Source of the DNA: Podospora pseudocomata
Taxonomy: Eukaryota; Ascomycota; Sordariomycetes; Sordariales; Podosporaceae
NCBI RefSeq assembly: GCF_035222375.1
Contig: NC_085888.1
Coordinates: 3,038,001-3,102,000, forward strand
DNA: 64,000 bases
Direction: 5' to 3'
The notes below the pieces were generated by a model. The model was not told the origin of the DNA, did no database searches, and saw only the letters and a list, made by a program, of their open reading frames with translations. Position 1 is the first letter of the stretch, and the number at the start of each line of letters is the position of its first letter. This document shows, piece after piece, positions 11,996-24,346 of this stretch. Made by a program: the position numbers and the translations under genes.

Positions 11996-13914
11996 ATGGC
12001 CCAACGTCAACGATTCCTCAACTATCCGGAGCCCTTGAAGGGGTGAGTAAGCCATATCACTCTTGACAGTTCAGGCAAACTGACCACATTTACGACAGTC
12101 CCGATGTACCATACGAAAATGAAAGAGGCAGCAACCCAGCCATCAGCGGCGTATTTCTTATGATAGCTGCAAATCTGTGAGTGCTGCGGGCCCAGTTGAT
12201 GATCTTTGGACGCCTTACTGATACAGAACGCAGTATGGAATGGTTCCGGTTGCTGAGAGAACTGATATGGAACAACACCGGATTCGGCTCACTGAGAAAG
12301 ATTATCCCATACATTGAGGAGTATGAGCCATGGTTCGAACCACAGATTGTACCATTACCAGAAGAAGTCGACAAGGAGCCACTGCAGAACGAGCCAGCAG
12401 AAGAAGACACCAAACCCGATGCTGCCGTGTTCTATCCGGAAGCAAAGTACTACTCCGTTGAAGACTACCGCAAGTTGTATCTCTCCGGCGCCATCACCCC
12501 TCTCGATGTGGCCGAGGCTCTGCTGCCACTAATCCGCCGAGACATTCAAAACGCCTCGGAACACTCCATCGCCTTTTTCCAAGTCCGAACCGAACGGGTT
12601 CTCGCCTCAGCCCGGGAATCGACTCTTCGCTACAAAGAAGGCCGGTCTCTCGGGCCCCTCGACGGTGTTCCCACAGCCGTAAAGGACGAGTACGACATGG
12701 AAGGCTACTCCACCACCCTCGGCTCCCCGAATGTCTACGCCGATTCTTCCACCAACAAGACGACCTCCTGGTGTGTCCAGCAAATCGAAGCTGCTGGCGC
12801 TCTGATTCTCGGCAAACTCTCCATGCACGAATTTGGCCTCGACACCACAGGCAACAACCCCCATTACGGCACTCCACGAAATCCCCACAACTCCAATTAC
12901 TACACCGGCGGCTCCTCCTCCGGCACAGCCTACGCCGTCGCCGCAGGTCTCATCCCCATCGGTCTCGGCTCCGACGGCGGAGGCTCCATCCGCATCCCGT
13001 CCTCCCTCTGCGGTGTCTACGGCCTCAAACCCACCCACGGCCGTCTTTCCTTCCGCCCCGGCCCCAACCACTGCATCACCTGTGCTTGTCTCGGCCCCAT
13101 CGCAGCGGATATGTCCTCCCTCGCCGCTTTGTTTTCCGTCATTTCAACCCCGCATTCATCCTCCCCTTTCCCACCTCTGCCCTCTCCGTTGAAAATCCAA
13201 CTCCCGACGCCTGATGACGCAAAAGCGTTGGGAATCCCTCAGGCGTGGATATCCCAAGCCACACCCGCGATCCAAACCCTAGTCAACACCCTCATCCGCA
13301 CTTTGGTGTCCAAACACGGGTACACCACTGTTCCCGTCACCATCCCATTTTTACAAGAAGGGCAAATCGCACACGCCATGACCGTCCTAACAGACGCGGC
13401 TACTTTGTTACCGGAGTATAAAAACCTCACCTACGCCAATAGGATCCTCTTGGCGCTTGGGCGAACAACCCCGGCAACGGATTACATGCTCGCGCAAAAA
13501 CTCCGAAGGTTGCTGATGCAGCATTTGGCGTGGTTGTGGGAACAGCACCCGGGTATGATTATTGTCACTCCGACGACGGCGTGTGAGGGGTGGGAGATTA
13601 GGGGTGGGACGGGGGAGTTGAGGTATGGGTTGAATGATGGGGATAGGACGATGCAGAGTATGGAGTTTGTGTGGTTGGGGAATTTTTGTGGGTTGCCGAG
13701 CTTGAGCTGTCCGGTTGGGTTTGTGCAAGGAAAAGGGGGGGAGGTACCGGTGGGGGTTATGGCTACGGGGGAGTGGTGTTCGGAGAGGGAGTTGATGGGG
13801 TTTGGGGGGGTGGTGGAGGGGGTGGTGAATCGGGAGGGGAGGGGGAGGAGGCCGGGGGGGTGGGTTGATGTTGTGGGGAGGGCGAGGGGGGTTAGGGTTC
13901 GTAGGGGGGAGTAG
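11996..13914 (+). CDS. Amidase-signature hydrolase, 601 aa
   Basis: There are three exons: 11996-12042, 12099-12176 and 12234-13914. The 56- and 57-nt introns (GTGAGT/GACAG and GTGAGT/CGCAG) keep the phase. The two short first exons supply the N-terminus that fungal amidases share (YPEPLKGPDVPYENE), so starting within exon 3 would truncate the protein. Enzymes of this family hydrolyse C-N bonds of carboxylic amides. The Ser-Ser-Lys triad region is visible: the catalytic Lys in TAVKDEYD (about residue 192), the Gly/Ser loop GGSSSGTAYAVAAG (about 267-280), and GLGSDGGGSIRIPSS (about 285-299) with the nucleophilic Ser. There is no signal peptide. Substrate cannot be read from sequence; relatives include acetamidase-like and fatty-acid-amide-hydrolase-like enzymes. 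The last 100 codons become G-rich, without a frame break. Confidence 0.92.
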
Positions 13915-16813
13915 GGGGGGTATTGTGATGTCGAGAGGTGTTGGGAAGGGGGGGTTGAGCAATGTGTATAGCGAGTAGATATTGTGGGGGTATTGAATGG
14001 TAGGTATGCTGTAGAAATAGAATACATCCATTGCTACCCACGCTACCTCGTACTGTTAGGCCATGTTGAGTGCGTCTGGATTTTGTGTCACTTCGGGAAA
14101 AGTTCTAGATGTCTCTCGATTTGCATTCCGACAGGTCAGGTCGTGATGCTCCGGCGACATGGGACTTTAAGGCAAAACCATGCGGCTTTGGATGAACATG
14201 CTATCATGAGGACATCCGAAGTGCCTGCGCTCTGACAGTCAACGCGCGTTGACAGACAACGATCGGATTTCTCCGTCCGATCGGAGCTATCAAACGTTAT
14301 TTCGCATCGTACTCTGCAGCAGTCAACAGGGCAACAACGAACAGGTCGTGGTGTCTTTGGCAAGGCAACGGGCCCTAAAAAACTGCCGGGTCTGAGACCG
14401 TTGGGCCTAGGTTGTGTGAGTGATGAGTTTCCACTTTGGAGGAGTCTCTGAAGAAGTCCACAGCTGTAAGAGGCAGTTTCAAAGCCAAAAGACGACTCTT
14501 TGCTTTTTGGAGCAAAAGCCAACCCCTTTACAAACCCCTTATCTTCACTTTGGCGAAAAGGTGACAGTGACCCCTTGCCACCGGCCGTTGCTGGCGGCAG
14601 TGGGATACACAAGTCCCTGTGGTTGGTTGGGTAGCGCCCGCTCTCTTTATTGGCCGCCCGAGATGACAATATCATGCACGCATCGCACGCCGCTTCCAAG
14701 ATGTGAATGGTTCATTTTGTGATTCTTTTTTTAAAATGAATCTGATTGATTGCATTGTCAATGGGGCTTCAGTCACAAGCGGAGGGGAGAGGGAGGGAGA
14801 TGGGGGAGCAAAACCAGAGAGGCTTCTTTTTATTCTCTTTGGGCTTCCAAAAAAAAGTACCAAGCTTCGCACCCGATAACAGTGTGGGGCACACATTTGA
14901 GGGTTGGATGAATCGGGGATTTTCTTTTCCCCGGTTGATACTCCGTATCAAGATTTGTTCTTTTTGGAGAAAGTTTATGAATGAGGGGGAATTGGAAACA
15001 TCAGGCCAGCGAGCCGTGACGATCAAGCAAACTCAGCCCGTTTTTCTCGATGGATTGTCCTGGTTCTCTTTGGCGTTGTTGGAACAGAAAACAGCCTTGA
15101 AAGGCCAGGGATCAGGGAGATCTGGCCGATGACATCGTCAGCGCCACTCCAGTGAAACCCTGTTCTTGCGCGCGTGGACCGGATCCAGACGGTCATTTCG
15201 GGTCGATTTTACTTCGTATATGCGTATATTATCTTATTCAGATTGTTGATGGAATGGAGTGGACACCTGTTCTGGAAACGAATGAATGACACCTGCCTAT
15301 TCAGCTGAGAGAGGGGAACAGACAATACAAGGTCTTTCTGTGTCCCCTGTTAGATATGACGATGAATCCGACTGGCCGGGTCTTTTGTACATTGTTGTAT
15401 GTATCGATCTCTGAGGCTCAGCTCGCACAAAGGGGGGGCCCGTTGCCCTGAGAGCATCGTACCTGAACCATCAGGCTGGGAAGACCCTCACAGGAGCTGA
15501 CGGCATTGTCCCTGCAGCTGTGAGAGGTGGTCCTGACAGGAGGAGGGGAGAGGAGTGTGGACGTGAGAATGTGAAAGCCCCCAAATAGACAAATTTGGGC
15601 GCCAAAATGCACGGCTTCAGCGTGTTGACAGTGGCTGCACGTGACAGCACCCACTGTTGTTTGCCGCTAATGCAGGCTCTCAGAGCGGTGGGCCAAGGAA
15701 ATCTACGCCTGATCTGGACCATCGCCCCGGCCTCCCCTAGCACCCACCTGGGCAACGCTTTCAATTTACCAGCCAGTGGCCTGCCCGCCGTTCGTTCGTT
15801 ACCATACCATTGAGGGAAGAGAGGAGAACAGCCGCCTGTGCCTTTGATTTGCCTTTGCCTACGCCATTTGTTCCCCTCTCCTTCCCAAGACTCTGCTACC
15901 TGCTTCACCTCCAGACCGAGCGAGGACTGCCTGTCGCCAGCAGCACCGCAAGAGCCTCTCCACGGTCATCGGAGGCCTTGTAAGACATTGAAACGCCCGC
16001 GTATCCCCGTGTCTCGAAACCCTTCTCGCATGGAACCTTGATCGGTCGAATCCGTTGTCTACTCCCCACCAGAGTCCAGAGACATACTCAGCCCAGGTGC
16101 TTGACTGACGCGCAAATCCGACCGGCCGAACATCTTCCTTTTCTTCCTCGAATTCTCTCCCCCAAGCTCTAACCCCTCCTCAAGGCACCGGCCCTCTTGT
16201 CTTACGTCCCGACGATCTGCCTCAGTTGCCAAGCGCCGTTGCGCCCAGGATTCTCCGCATCAAAGACTTGGTTGTTTTGAGTTCAAGTGCATCGAGCAAC
16301 AGCCGCATCCTCCGCCCATGATAGATAGACGATAGCACTACTGCAAGCGGTCGATCGGTACAAGGAAGCGAAGAAGAGCACACACAGCTCGTGGGTGGGA
16401 TCAGGCCCTCCTAGAGGCCCAATACTAGTCGGGATGATGGTGCGTAGAAGAAGGCTTCCGAACACCTTCCGTTCCGGGTTCCGGGCGCCGAGTGCTGGGA
16501 TGTCAGATGTCAGGCTCGGGGTCTTCGGCCGCTGACCGCTGCCGAGTTCCTGGATGCTGGGCATGGGAACCCTCATGTCGCGAGACCCGAACGGCCGTGC
16601 AAGCGCATGGAGGGAAAAAAATATGGGCCCCAGTGGGCCAGGGGCTGTTCCTGATGTGTGGCTAGTAATAGCGATCGCTGACAATCGCCTCGGACGATTC
16701 AACAGACTTCCAGACTCCGCGATGTTGGCAGCAGCTTTCCCAACCGTCGAGGCCACGCCAGTCAACTATCCATCTCAGACCCGAGCCATCACGTCACCGA
16801 AGCGATCGGCACC
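13915..16813. other. Long intergenic region and Zds1 leader
   Basis: About 2.9 kb lie between the amidase and the first ATG of Zds1. The 15.8-16.3 kb part is pyrimidine-rich and contains several short upstream ORFs, as in long fungal 5' leaders. In the Zds1 frame the sequence is open from 16682 to 16813 without an ATG, and 16745-16813 is probably coding (see the Zds1 entry). I see no other gene here. Confidence 0.5.
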
Positions 16814-19456
16814 ATGTACGGCGACGACGAAGATTCTGGCGCCGAGGACAACCGGCCACTTAGCTTTATCGCGTCCAAGAGTTCCAGCGAGCAGTTGGGC
16901 AAGGCCCCCAGGCCGGACGACCCGGCCGACGACAGACTACGACTGGTGCGCACCACCTCGGACCAGACGAGCACCGTGACCGCTCCGAGTAATGCCAGTC
17001 CCAACGGCAACCAGCTTCGAAAAAGCCAGACAGTTCCGTCCCGCATCCCCACAGAACGAAGCAACTCGCATGATGGCGTTCGATCCCCCCTGTCGCCATT
17101 GTCCCCGACGCCCTCCCTCCGCGATGTCCAGGCCGACGACTCTGGATTTCCCCTGACCAACATCGACAATGCCAATGACATTGCACAAGAGCTCAGCAAC
17201 CTTCAGGCGCTGCGACGCATGTCTATGGATGTGTCCAACACACACGACCCCGATCTCCTGCCCTTTTCTGGCGTGTCTTTGATGGCCATGCCGTCAATAG
17301 CCCCCACCGGCGATGACGACGAAGCAGATCCAAGCCGGTTGCTATGGGTGCCAGCACGAGTACACCCCGAACTCGACACCGGTGCTTTCAAGACGTTCCT
17401 TGAAAATCGGGTGCAAACGATGAAGCGGAGGTCGGGAGACTCGTTTCTCTCGGTTGACGGGGCACAAGTCGGTGGTGGTTCGGGAAGCCTGAGACGGAAG
17501 AAGTCGATGCTGTCGAGACAGGTCAACACTCATACTGAAAACGGAGACAGTTATACCGACGGTGCCGAACGGCTTCGACGAAATGGCTCCCTCCCAGACT
17601 ACTCAACTCCCGAGCTCAGTCTCAACGAACTCGTCAACGACCCAACAAGCGTGGTGCAGAAGCTGGCGCACGAGACCAGAGGGGAGGATGGTGGGGCAGA
17701 TAGTCCGATCCTGCCTGTGGCTCCAGGCATGGGGCTTCGGCGGTCAACCAAGACGACTTATAGAAAGGGCGGCAGTCAGCGGTTTGCAAAGAAGCTTGGG
17801 GAGAAACAGGTGGCCAGCAAGATGTCTTCTGAGGAATCGCCACCGCTTCCTCCGGTGGACCCATCCATTGGCAAGCCCTTGACGCGGGTCATGTCGGAGC
17901 CAATCGCCGAGAATTACTCGAGGCCAACGCGGACTGTCAGAAGACAACAGAACTTCTCGCGCGATGGCTTGGACTCTATTGCCGGTTCTGCTCAGGAGGG
18001 TGAAACGACAGCCGCCTCGCCTCCCTCGTCGCCCCCCCGCAAAGAGTCATTACCAGTCAGGGCAGCCTCAGCAGCAGCACGGACTGCTACCGCGCCAGCC
18101 ATTCCTCAGATTGTCGAGACGCCGCCGGTCGAAGAAGCCAGCTCATCACCGGAGAGATCGACGTCCCAGAAGGAGACGCAAAAAGACCAGGCTCATCAGC
18201 CTCCTGCTGATGGCCCTCCGGCTCGCTCCAGCAAACGGCCATCACCCAGCAAACCTGCCCAGTCGGCTGCTGGATCGGCCGGGAGCTCGAGCGCTAACCC
18301 TCTCGAGAAAATCAGCCACCCAGAGGCGTTACCTGATAACAGCAACTCTACCACGAGCAGCTTGACATTTATCCCCACATTTGACAACGTCGAGAAGAAG
18401 GCGGATAGGAAGAGCAAAGATAAGGATGAAACCGAGAGCATAGCATCGACAAAGTCGACCTCGAGTTGGAAGTGGTTCAAGAGCGGGGATAAGGAGAAGA
18501 AGAAGAAGGAGAAGGAGAAGGAAGAGGAGAGGGAGAGGGAGAGGGAGAGGGAGCGGGAGAGGGAAGAACAGGCTAGGAAGGCCAAGAGCAAAGCTAATGA
18601 GAAGGGCCATGATAATGCTCGTCTTGATGTTTTGCAGAACTCCATCGACAACCCCAAGGGCCGCGAGAGCCTCCGGTTGGACCGAGAAAGCATCGAGGGC
18701 TTACCGCAGGACGACAAGAAGAAAGAGACGATGCGCAAGTCTAGCGACAGCAAGCGAGGAGACGGCTTTTTTGGCGGCCTGTTCGGAGGTTCAAAGAAGA
18801 AGTCGGAAAAGGAGGCTGCGCACAAGAAGGAGAAGCAGCGGGCACTTAGTCCAGAGCCACCGGCACGTATCTTGCGTCCCGACATCGATTACCACTGGAC
18901 GCGGTTCCCCATCATCGAAGAGCGTGCCATTTACCGCATGGCTCATATCAAGCTCGCAAACCCTCGACGTCCCCTCCACAGCCAGGTTCTGCTCAGCAAC
19001 TTTATGTATTCGTACCTCGCAAAGGTGCAGGCTATGCACCCGCAGCTTAACGTGCCGATTTCGCCGCAGCAAAAGAGGCAGGAAGAGGAGCGGAAGCGTC
19101 GCGAAGCGGAGCAACAGGCGTTGGAGCAGCAGATGGCCGCTCAGCAGGCTGCCCAGGATGGGAACTTTGACTTTGAGTACCATCGGGTATGTATCCCTTG
19201 TTAACAACACGCTAGAACCTCACTAACGAGCAAACGACAGTCGGGCAGTCAGTACGGTGATTCTCCTGTTCAGCAGGGCGATGACAGCGTCCAATATGTG
19301 GACGATTCTCAGATATACGAGTACGAGCACGGGGGCCAGCAGCAGCAATACCAGCAAAACGGCGCCAATGGCAACGGCCATGCACATCAGCACGACCAAA
19401 ATTACTACTATGCGCAGGGTGATGGCAATGGGAACGAGAGGAACGACATGTGGTAG
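16814..19456 (+). CDS. zds1: Zds1-type regulator with C-terminal Zds domain
   Basis: Exons are 16814-19186 and 19241-19456, joined by a 54-nt phase-0 intron (GTATGT to ACGACAG), giving 862 residues from the first ATG. Zds proteins bind the PP2A regulatory subunit Cdc55 in yeast and affect mitotic entry, polarity and silencing. The diagnostic Zds C-terminal block lies near residue 690 (DYHWTRFPIIEERAIYRM, then IKLANPRRPLHSQVLLS). Before it are long Ser/Pro-rich disordered stretches and a Lys/Glu/Arg run (about 556-595, KEKEKEEEREREREREREREE) that may form a charged helix. After it comes a Gln-rich, acidic tail ending DMW. The true start is probably upstream: the frame before 16814 encodes SHHVTEAIG directly joined to TMYGDD, matching what I recall of related N-termini, so an unplaced 5' exon is likely. 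Confidence 0.9.
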
Positions 19457-21409
19457 GACCACCATTACCGGCGCCAAGCTTCGATGAGACGTCTGAAGAA
19501 GAGGAGGAGCAGGAGGAAGCTCCAAGGTGGGGGGGTGGAACAGGGCAACGGCTGGTCTTCCTTGCAGCTGTATAAACGTCTACGGCCATGGAATGTCGCC
19601 GTATCCAGACCGGTACCTTTACAACAGAAGCCACCCCACAATGATATCGGCAAGAAGAATGGCTACATTTCTCGACACTGTTGCTATCGCTGCTGCCCTG
19701 CCTTTTATGAGTAGGCGGTTTTGTCTTTATACTGGCGCCTTGAGGGTCGAAAGGGTTAGAATATGTGTACTATCACCACTCAAGCTTCATGCTTTTCCTT
19801 CCCAGTGTCTCAAAAAGAAGAAAGGTTTGGGTGGTGGTTCGGGAAAGGGTGGCTTATTTTCTTTCTGGGGAGAGAAGGGGGGGGTTCTCTTCTCGTATCA
19901 TATTTGTATGTTTCGAACAATGGTAGTGTCCTTTATTTTGTTTTTCCTTCTGTGTTTGGTAGTTTGAATGCTCTAGCATAGCATAGCCTGGGTTTTGGGA
20001 TTTTGGGATGGGGGAAAGGGAGGTATATGGGGGAAGGGTGTTGAGGGGTGAGGGGGTGCGACGATATGATAACTCTGTGAGAGAAATATAAGCAACTATG
20101 AAATGAGGATTACCTGAGCTACTGAGGTCATGATGACTGAGTATCACGTCGTGGAAGTGGCTAACTAGCTACCTTATAAAGCATTGGGGAGTCTTAGTCA
20201 AGGCTGATGATACCACAGTTGAGGTTCAGTGGCCCATCCCTCAGCCCACACTGCCTTCCGTCATCCGCCTGGTGTGGAAGTCTATCATCTTGCTCACAAG
20301 GTGACAAATCATGTCAGATGGGTTTTAAGCTGCAGCCCTCAAGCCATCCAGCGGGTCTTTTGAAACGCCACAATCTAGAGTCCGCAAGCATTCCATTCCT
20401 TTCCCGATGGTTCTGGTGGATGCCCGGTATGGGTATTTTGTTCTATGGCGCAGAGCTGCAACATACAAAGCCCTAACTAACGTGTTGCCTTCCCACAAGT
20501 GCTCCATATCTGCATTCGTATTCTCTTTTTGTCCATGTAACCTTGCAGATGCTCTCAAGATGCCCGATATCCTCAAATGGATCACGATCGACGAAGTCCA
20601 TCTTTTCGAGCACTGCACTGTTGAACAGCGCCGCACCTGTTGTCATCTCTTTCCCAGCATGCCAAGAACGCTCGTGGTTCAACTTGATCGTCTCGCAACC
20701 TATGACATCCCAAACCCGAAAACTGTTTCTCTTCAACAACCATGAGAAGTAACGATGAGCTTTCCGGCCTGCGGAAATCCTCGACTGGGTAAGTTGCGTC
20801 ATGCCCCCATATAGCGGCCACCACAATGGTCCACGCCTGCTTAGGGCCGGCCCGGGCCTTCACCCCCGGAACTCGGAACTGGAAGTCAATTCCTCCCACC
20901 CCTTTAAAACAAGAGTCACCCGGCAAAGATGATACCGGATGATTTCTTCTCCAGCACGGTCATCATGTCATGTCTCGAGTTATCTGTGTGGCTTTTCCCC
21001 TAATGTACATAACCAGGAGGCTAGGAGTACGGTGTAAGATCAAGTACCTAAGGTATATAGTTGCAACAACCGGAAGACAAGTCGCGATTTCCCCGAGCAC
21101 CGAAGACCCGAGAAAGAGAAGGCACGATTCACAAGATTGGAGACGGGGTGATAGGTAAGGTGAGTAAGAGCTGGGGCCGACGGCAGGTGGCTCCTGTCTC
21201 CCATTTTCTTTGATTTTCCCGGACTGGAAAACTCGGCCAACTTCTCACGGTTGAGAGAAACACGTCTCTGACAATTACAGAATTCTTTTTACCCATACAT
21301 CGGCTAGTCTTACCTAGGTTCTCAACGACAGGCCTCGCCGCCACCGACTTCCGAAACTCACCCCCGAATCAACGTTGGACTCGGGCGAAACTACGCAGAC
21401 CATCCGAGA
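19457..21409. other. Intergenic region with one unassigned minus-strand frame
   Basis: The first 500-600 bases are probably the Zds1 3' UTR. On the minus strand, a frame at 20473-20826 reads like protein in its middle part (FRVWDVIGCETIKLNHERSW, then DFVDRDPFEDIGHLESICK), but it has no clean start, no recognisable domain and no partner exon. The overlapping frame at 20582-20926 shows similar quality. The region from about 21200 holds the promoter and leader of the DUF2433 gene. Confidence 0.45.
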
Positions 21410-24346
21410 ATGGATCACAATGGCCGCGGTGGCTACGGCGAGAATGGAAGATGGAAGACATACCCGACTAACGGTGGATATGGCCCTGGTGGGCTCTTCA
21501 GAGGATCACTCCACGTAAGTTGGACTTTGATGGATGGACGCTGTGATGGATGGCTGTCAGTCAACCCTGGCAACAACCCTGGCAACAACCCTGGCAACAA
21601 CCCTGGCAAACCCTGTCACCCCGCCGAGGCCCAATGGCGCTAGTACCCAATTGGACGCGACACAAACCAAACGGGGTCCTTCCCCTGGCGCAGGCGGCAG
21701 GCTGTTGAAGCTGCCAGTGCAGACAGAGAGAGCGAGCTGGACCAAATTTCCAACACCTCACTCAGCCTTCCCGCAACACAACTGAACAGCAAGTCGCTGC
21801 AGAGGTCTTCTCCCCTTCTTGATACCCAATTCCTGGCCGCGCCAGCTCCCGTCGATTTGACCTCCTGCTTCACTCCCCAACCCCGGCTCCAGCTGCGATT
21901 CGCCCGACGCTGTGTTTTCCTTCAGCTTCCGACTCCGACTGCTGATCAGCCAGCAACGGCAGGAACCCCATCCAACACCGCCAGCACCCGACGACGGTAT
22001 CCCTCACTACTCTTACGTCCCCTCGCTGGCTTCCGCTCTAGCCATGGCTTCTGTGAGCTGCCCTCCTCCTCTTTCTGCGATCGAGATGACTGCTGCGACT
22101 CGGTCCCCACCCAACGTCATCGCGATTCCGAGCATCGACTTGCGCTTGGTCGAGCTCCCACTGGAACGACTGCCTTGGCTGCCATGATTGTGTGCTTCTC
22201 TTGCTGCGAATGCTGACTGTTCTCTCCAGCAGCAACCGCGTCCGTATGGTCAGGGCGGCTACCTGCCAAACGGCGCCGTGCCACCTCACCCAGCTCCTCT
22301 CCCCGGAGCTCAACCTCTCCTTCCCAACCAGGGCCGTATTGTTCAGACCGGCCCCAACAGAATTCTTTGCATCGCTGATGTGCGAGGTATGTCGGGGAAA
22401 CACAAACCTGCCAGCATAGATGGGGTTGCATGCTGACCACGGCTCTTTTTAGGCAACCTCCAGTCCCTGAACGACCTTGCCCGTTCTGCCCGTGCCGACT
22501 TTATCATTCACACTGGTGACTTTGGCTTCTACGACGAAACATCTCTGGAGCGCATTGCGGATAAGTCAGTTGCCTTTGGTGGTTTGTTGATTGGACGTGT
22601 ACTGACCTTGACACGCTTAGGACCCTAAAGCATGTCGCCCAGTATTCCCCCCTCATTTCGGAGCCAGTCAAGAAGGCGATTGCGGCAGGTGGCGCCGGCC
22701 CTGTCAAGTCACGATTCCAAGCTTCCGAACTGCCCCTGTCCGAACTCCCTCAGCTCATCACCGGTGAGCTCAAGCTCGATGTCCCGGTCTACACCGTCTG
22801 GGGCGCGTGCGAAGATGTCCGCGTGTTGGAAAAGTTCCGGTCCAAGGAGTACAAGGTTCCCAATCTCTTCATTATTGATGAGGCTCAGTCCATGCTGCTC
22901 GAGTGCTCGGGCGTCAAGCTCCGTCTTCTCGGTCTTGGCGGAGCTGTGGTAATGCACAAACTCTTCGACAACGGCGAGGGCCGCACCACCATCGCTGGCG
23001 GCCAGGGTACTATGTGGACCACGCTTTTGCAGATGGGCGAGTTGGTAGACACGGCCAACCGTGTCTATGACCCTACTGAGACTCGCGTGTTCATCACACA
23101 CGCCTCGCCCGCCCGCGAAGGCATTCTCAACCAGCTCTCGGTGGTTCTCAAGGCAGATTTCTCCATCTCGGCTGGCCTGCATTTCCGCTATGGTAGTTCG
23201 TACAACGAGTTCAGCGTCAACCCGAGTCTGGACCACTACCGCGGCAAGCTTGCCGCTTCCAAGGCTTCGTTCAACGATGTTTGGGATACCGTGAGGGCCG
23301 AGGTCGAGCCCGCGATTCAGCAGAACGACGCCCAGCAGACGTTGCTCAAGAACGCGCTCAGCGTAGTGGAAAAGATGCCTACCATGGCTGCCGGTGGCAA
23401 CCCCTTCGGTGGTGTTCCTGCCAACGCTCCTGGTGCCGGTCAGGTCGACGAAAGCGCATTCAAAAACATGTGGAATTTCAACCTAGCTGATGCGGCATTC
23501 GGCTGGCTCGTACTGGAGATTCAGGATGGCAGAATCGGGACTGAGATGCGCGCTCAGGGATTTAACTTCTCTCACCGTGGGGCCAAGCAACAGCCCGGCG
23601 CTCAGCCAGCTGCCGCGGCCACCGGCCACAGCCCTGTCAATCCTCCTCCTGCGGCTCCCTCTCAGCCCGCCCCCTCGGCTGCTCCGGCGGTCCCAGCCGT
23701 GAAGCCCGTCGTCCCTTCACCTGTCCCCGTGCCTACCAAGCCCGCCACCCCAACCCCGGTTCCTTCGGCCTCCCCAGCACCCAAAGAGGAGAAGCCTGCC
23801 GCCGCCGCTTCTAACGGAGCTTCTGGTGAGCCATCGGCGCCCCGCAGTTCTGCCGAAAACACCATCGGTTTGTTCATCATGAACGCCCAGAGCGAGGATC
23901 AGATTCGTGATCTGTTTTCCGAGGAGGACAAGGCCAAGATCGTCAGGATTGAGAAGTGGGGCCAGAACAAAGTTGCTCACTTCAAGACGACCGAGGATCG
24001 CGATGACGCCCTGAACCGTCTCCCAGACGATGTCAAGAACCGTGCTCCCGGTCAAGAAGATAGATCAAAGCCTTTGGTCAAGATCTTCCAGGCCCCTGCT
24101 GCTCGAGGGTCTTTCCGTGGTGGTGCGGGCAACTGGGGCAGCAGCCGTGGTGGTAGAGATTCTGGAAACGTTCAGAGCGGCTACAGAAGTGCCGGCGGCG
24201 GTGCCAGTGACAGTGAGGGTGCTGGTCGCGGCCGTGGACGTGGTGGCAACCGTGGCGGTAGAGGTGGTGAACGGGGCGGTCGTGGTAGGGGTGGCCGGGG
24301 CGGCCCGAAGGAGGGGGGGGCCGGTGGGGCGGGAGAGGCCCAGTAA
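21410..24346 (+). CDS. DUF2433 phosphoesterase-like RGG protein, 699 aa
   Basis: There are four exons: 21410-21514, 22230-22386, 22453-22564 and 22621-24346; all junction phases agree. Intron 1 is 715 nt, unusually long here, and contains a 12-bp minisatellite. The first two exons encode a Gly/Pro-rich N-terminus. The core (about residues 75-400) resembles calcineurin-like metallophosphoesterases: RILCIADVRGN for motif I, IIHTGDFGFYD for motif II, TVWGACEDV where GNHE/D would stand, and VFITHASPAREG later. Several metal ligands look substituted (Arg for the motif I His, Cys-Glu-Asp in the third motif), so activity is doubtful. A Pro/Ala-rich linker (about 490-560) leads to a small folded segment (NTIGLFIMNAQSEDQIRDLF) and a C-terminal RGG-rich tail, which suggests RNA binding. 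I assign it to the fungal DUF2433 family; its role is unknown to me. Confidence 0.85.
21562..21611. repeat. 12-bp minisatellite in intron 1 of the DUF2433 gene
   Basis: The unit CAACCCTGGCAA is repeated about four times in perfect tandem. It sits about 50 bases after the GTAAGT donor, well away from the acceptor. Confidence 0.9.

Noticed and set aside
13408-14031. Pro-rich 207-codon minus-strand frame over the amidase 3' end
   Set aside because: It is antisense to a G-rich coding end; the Pro bias follows from base composition.
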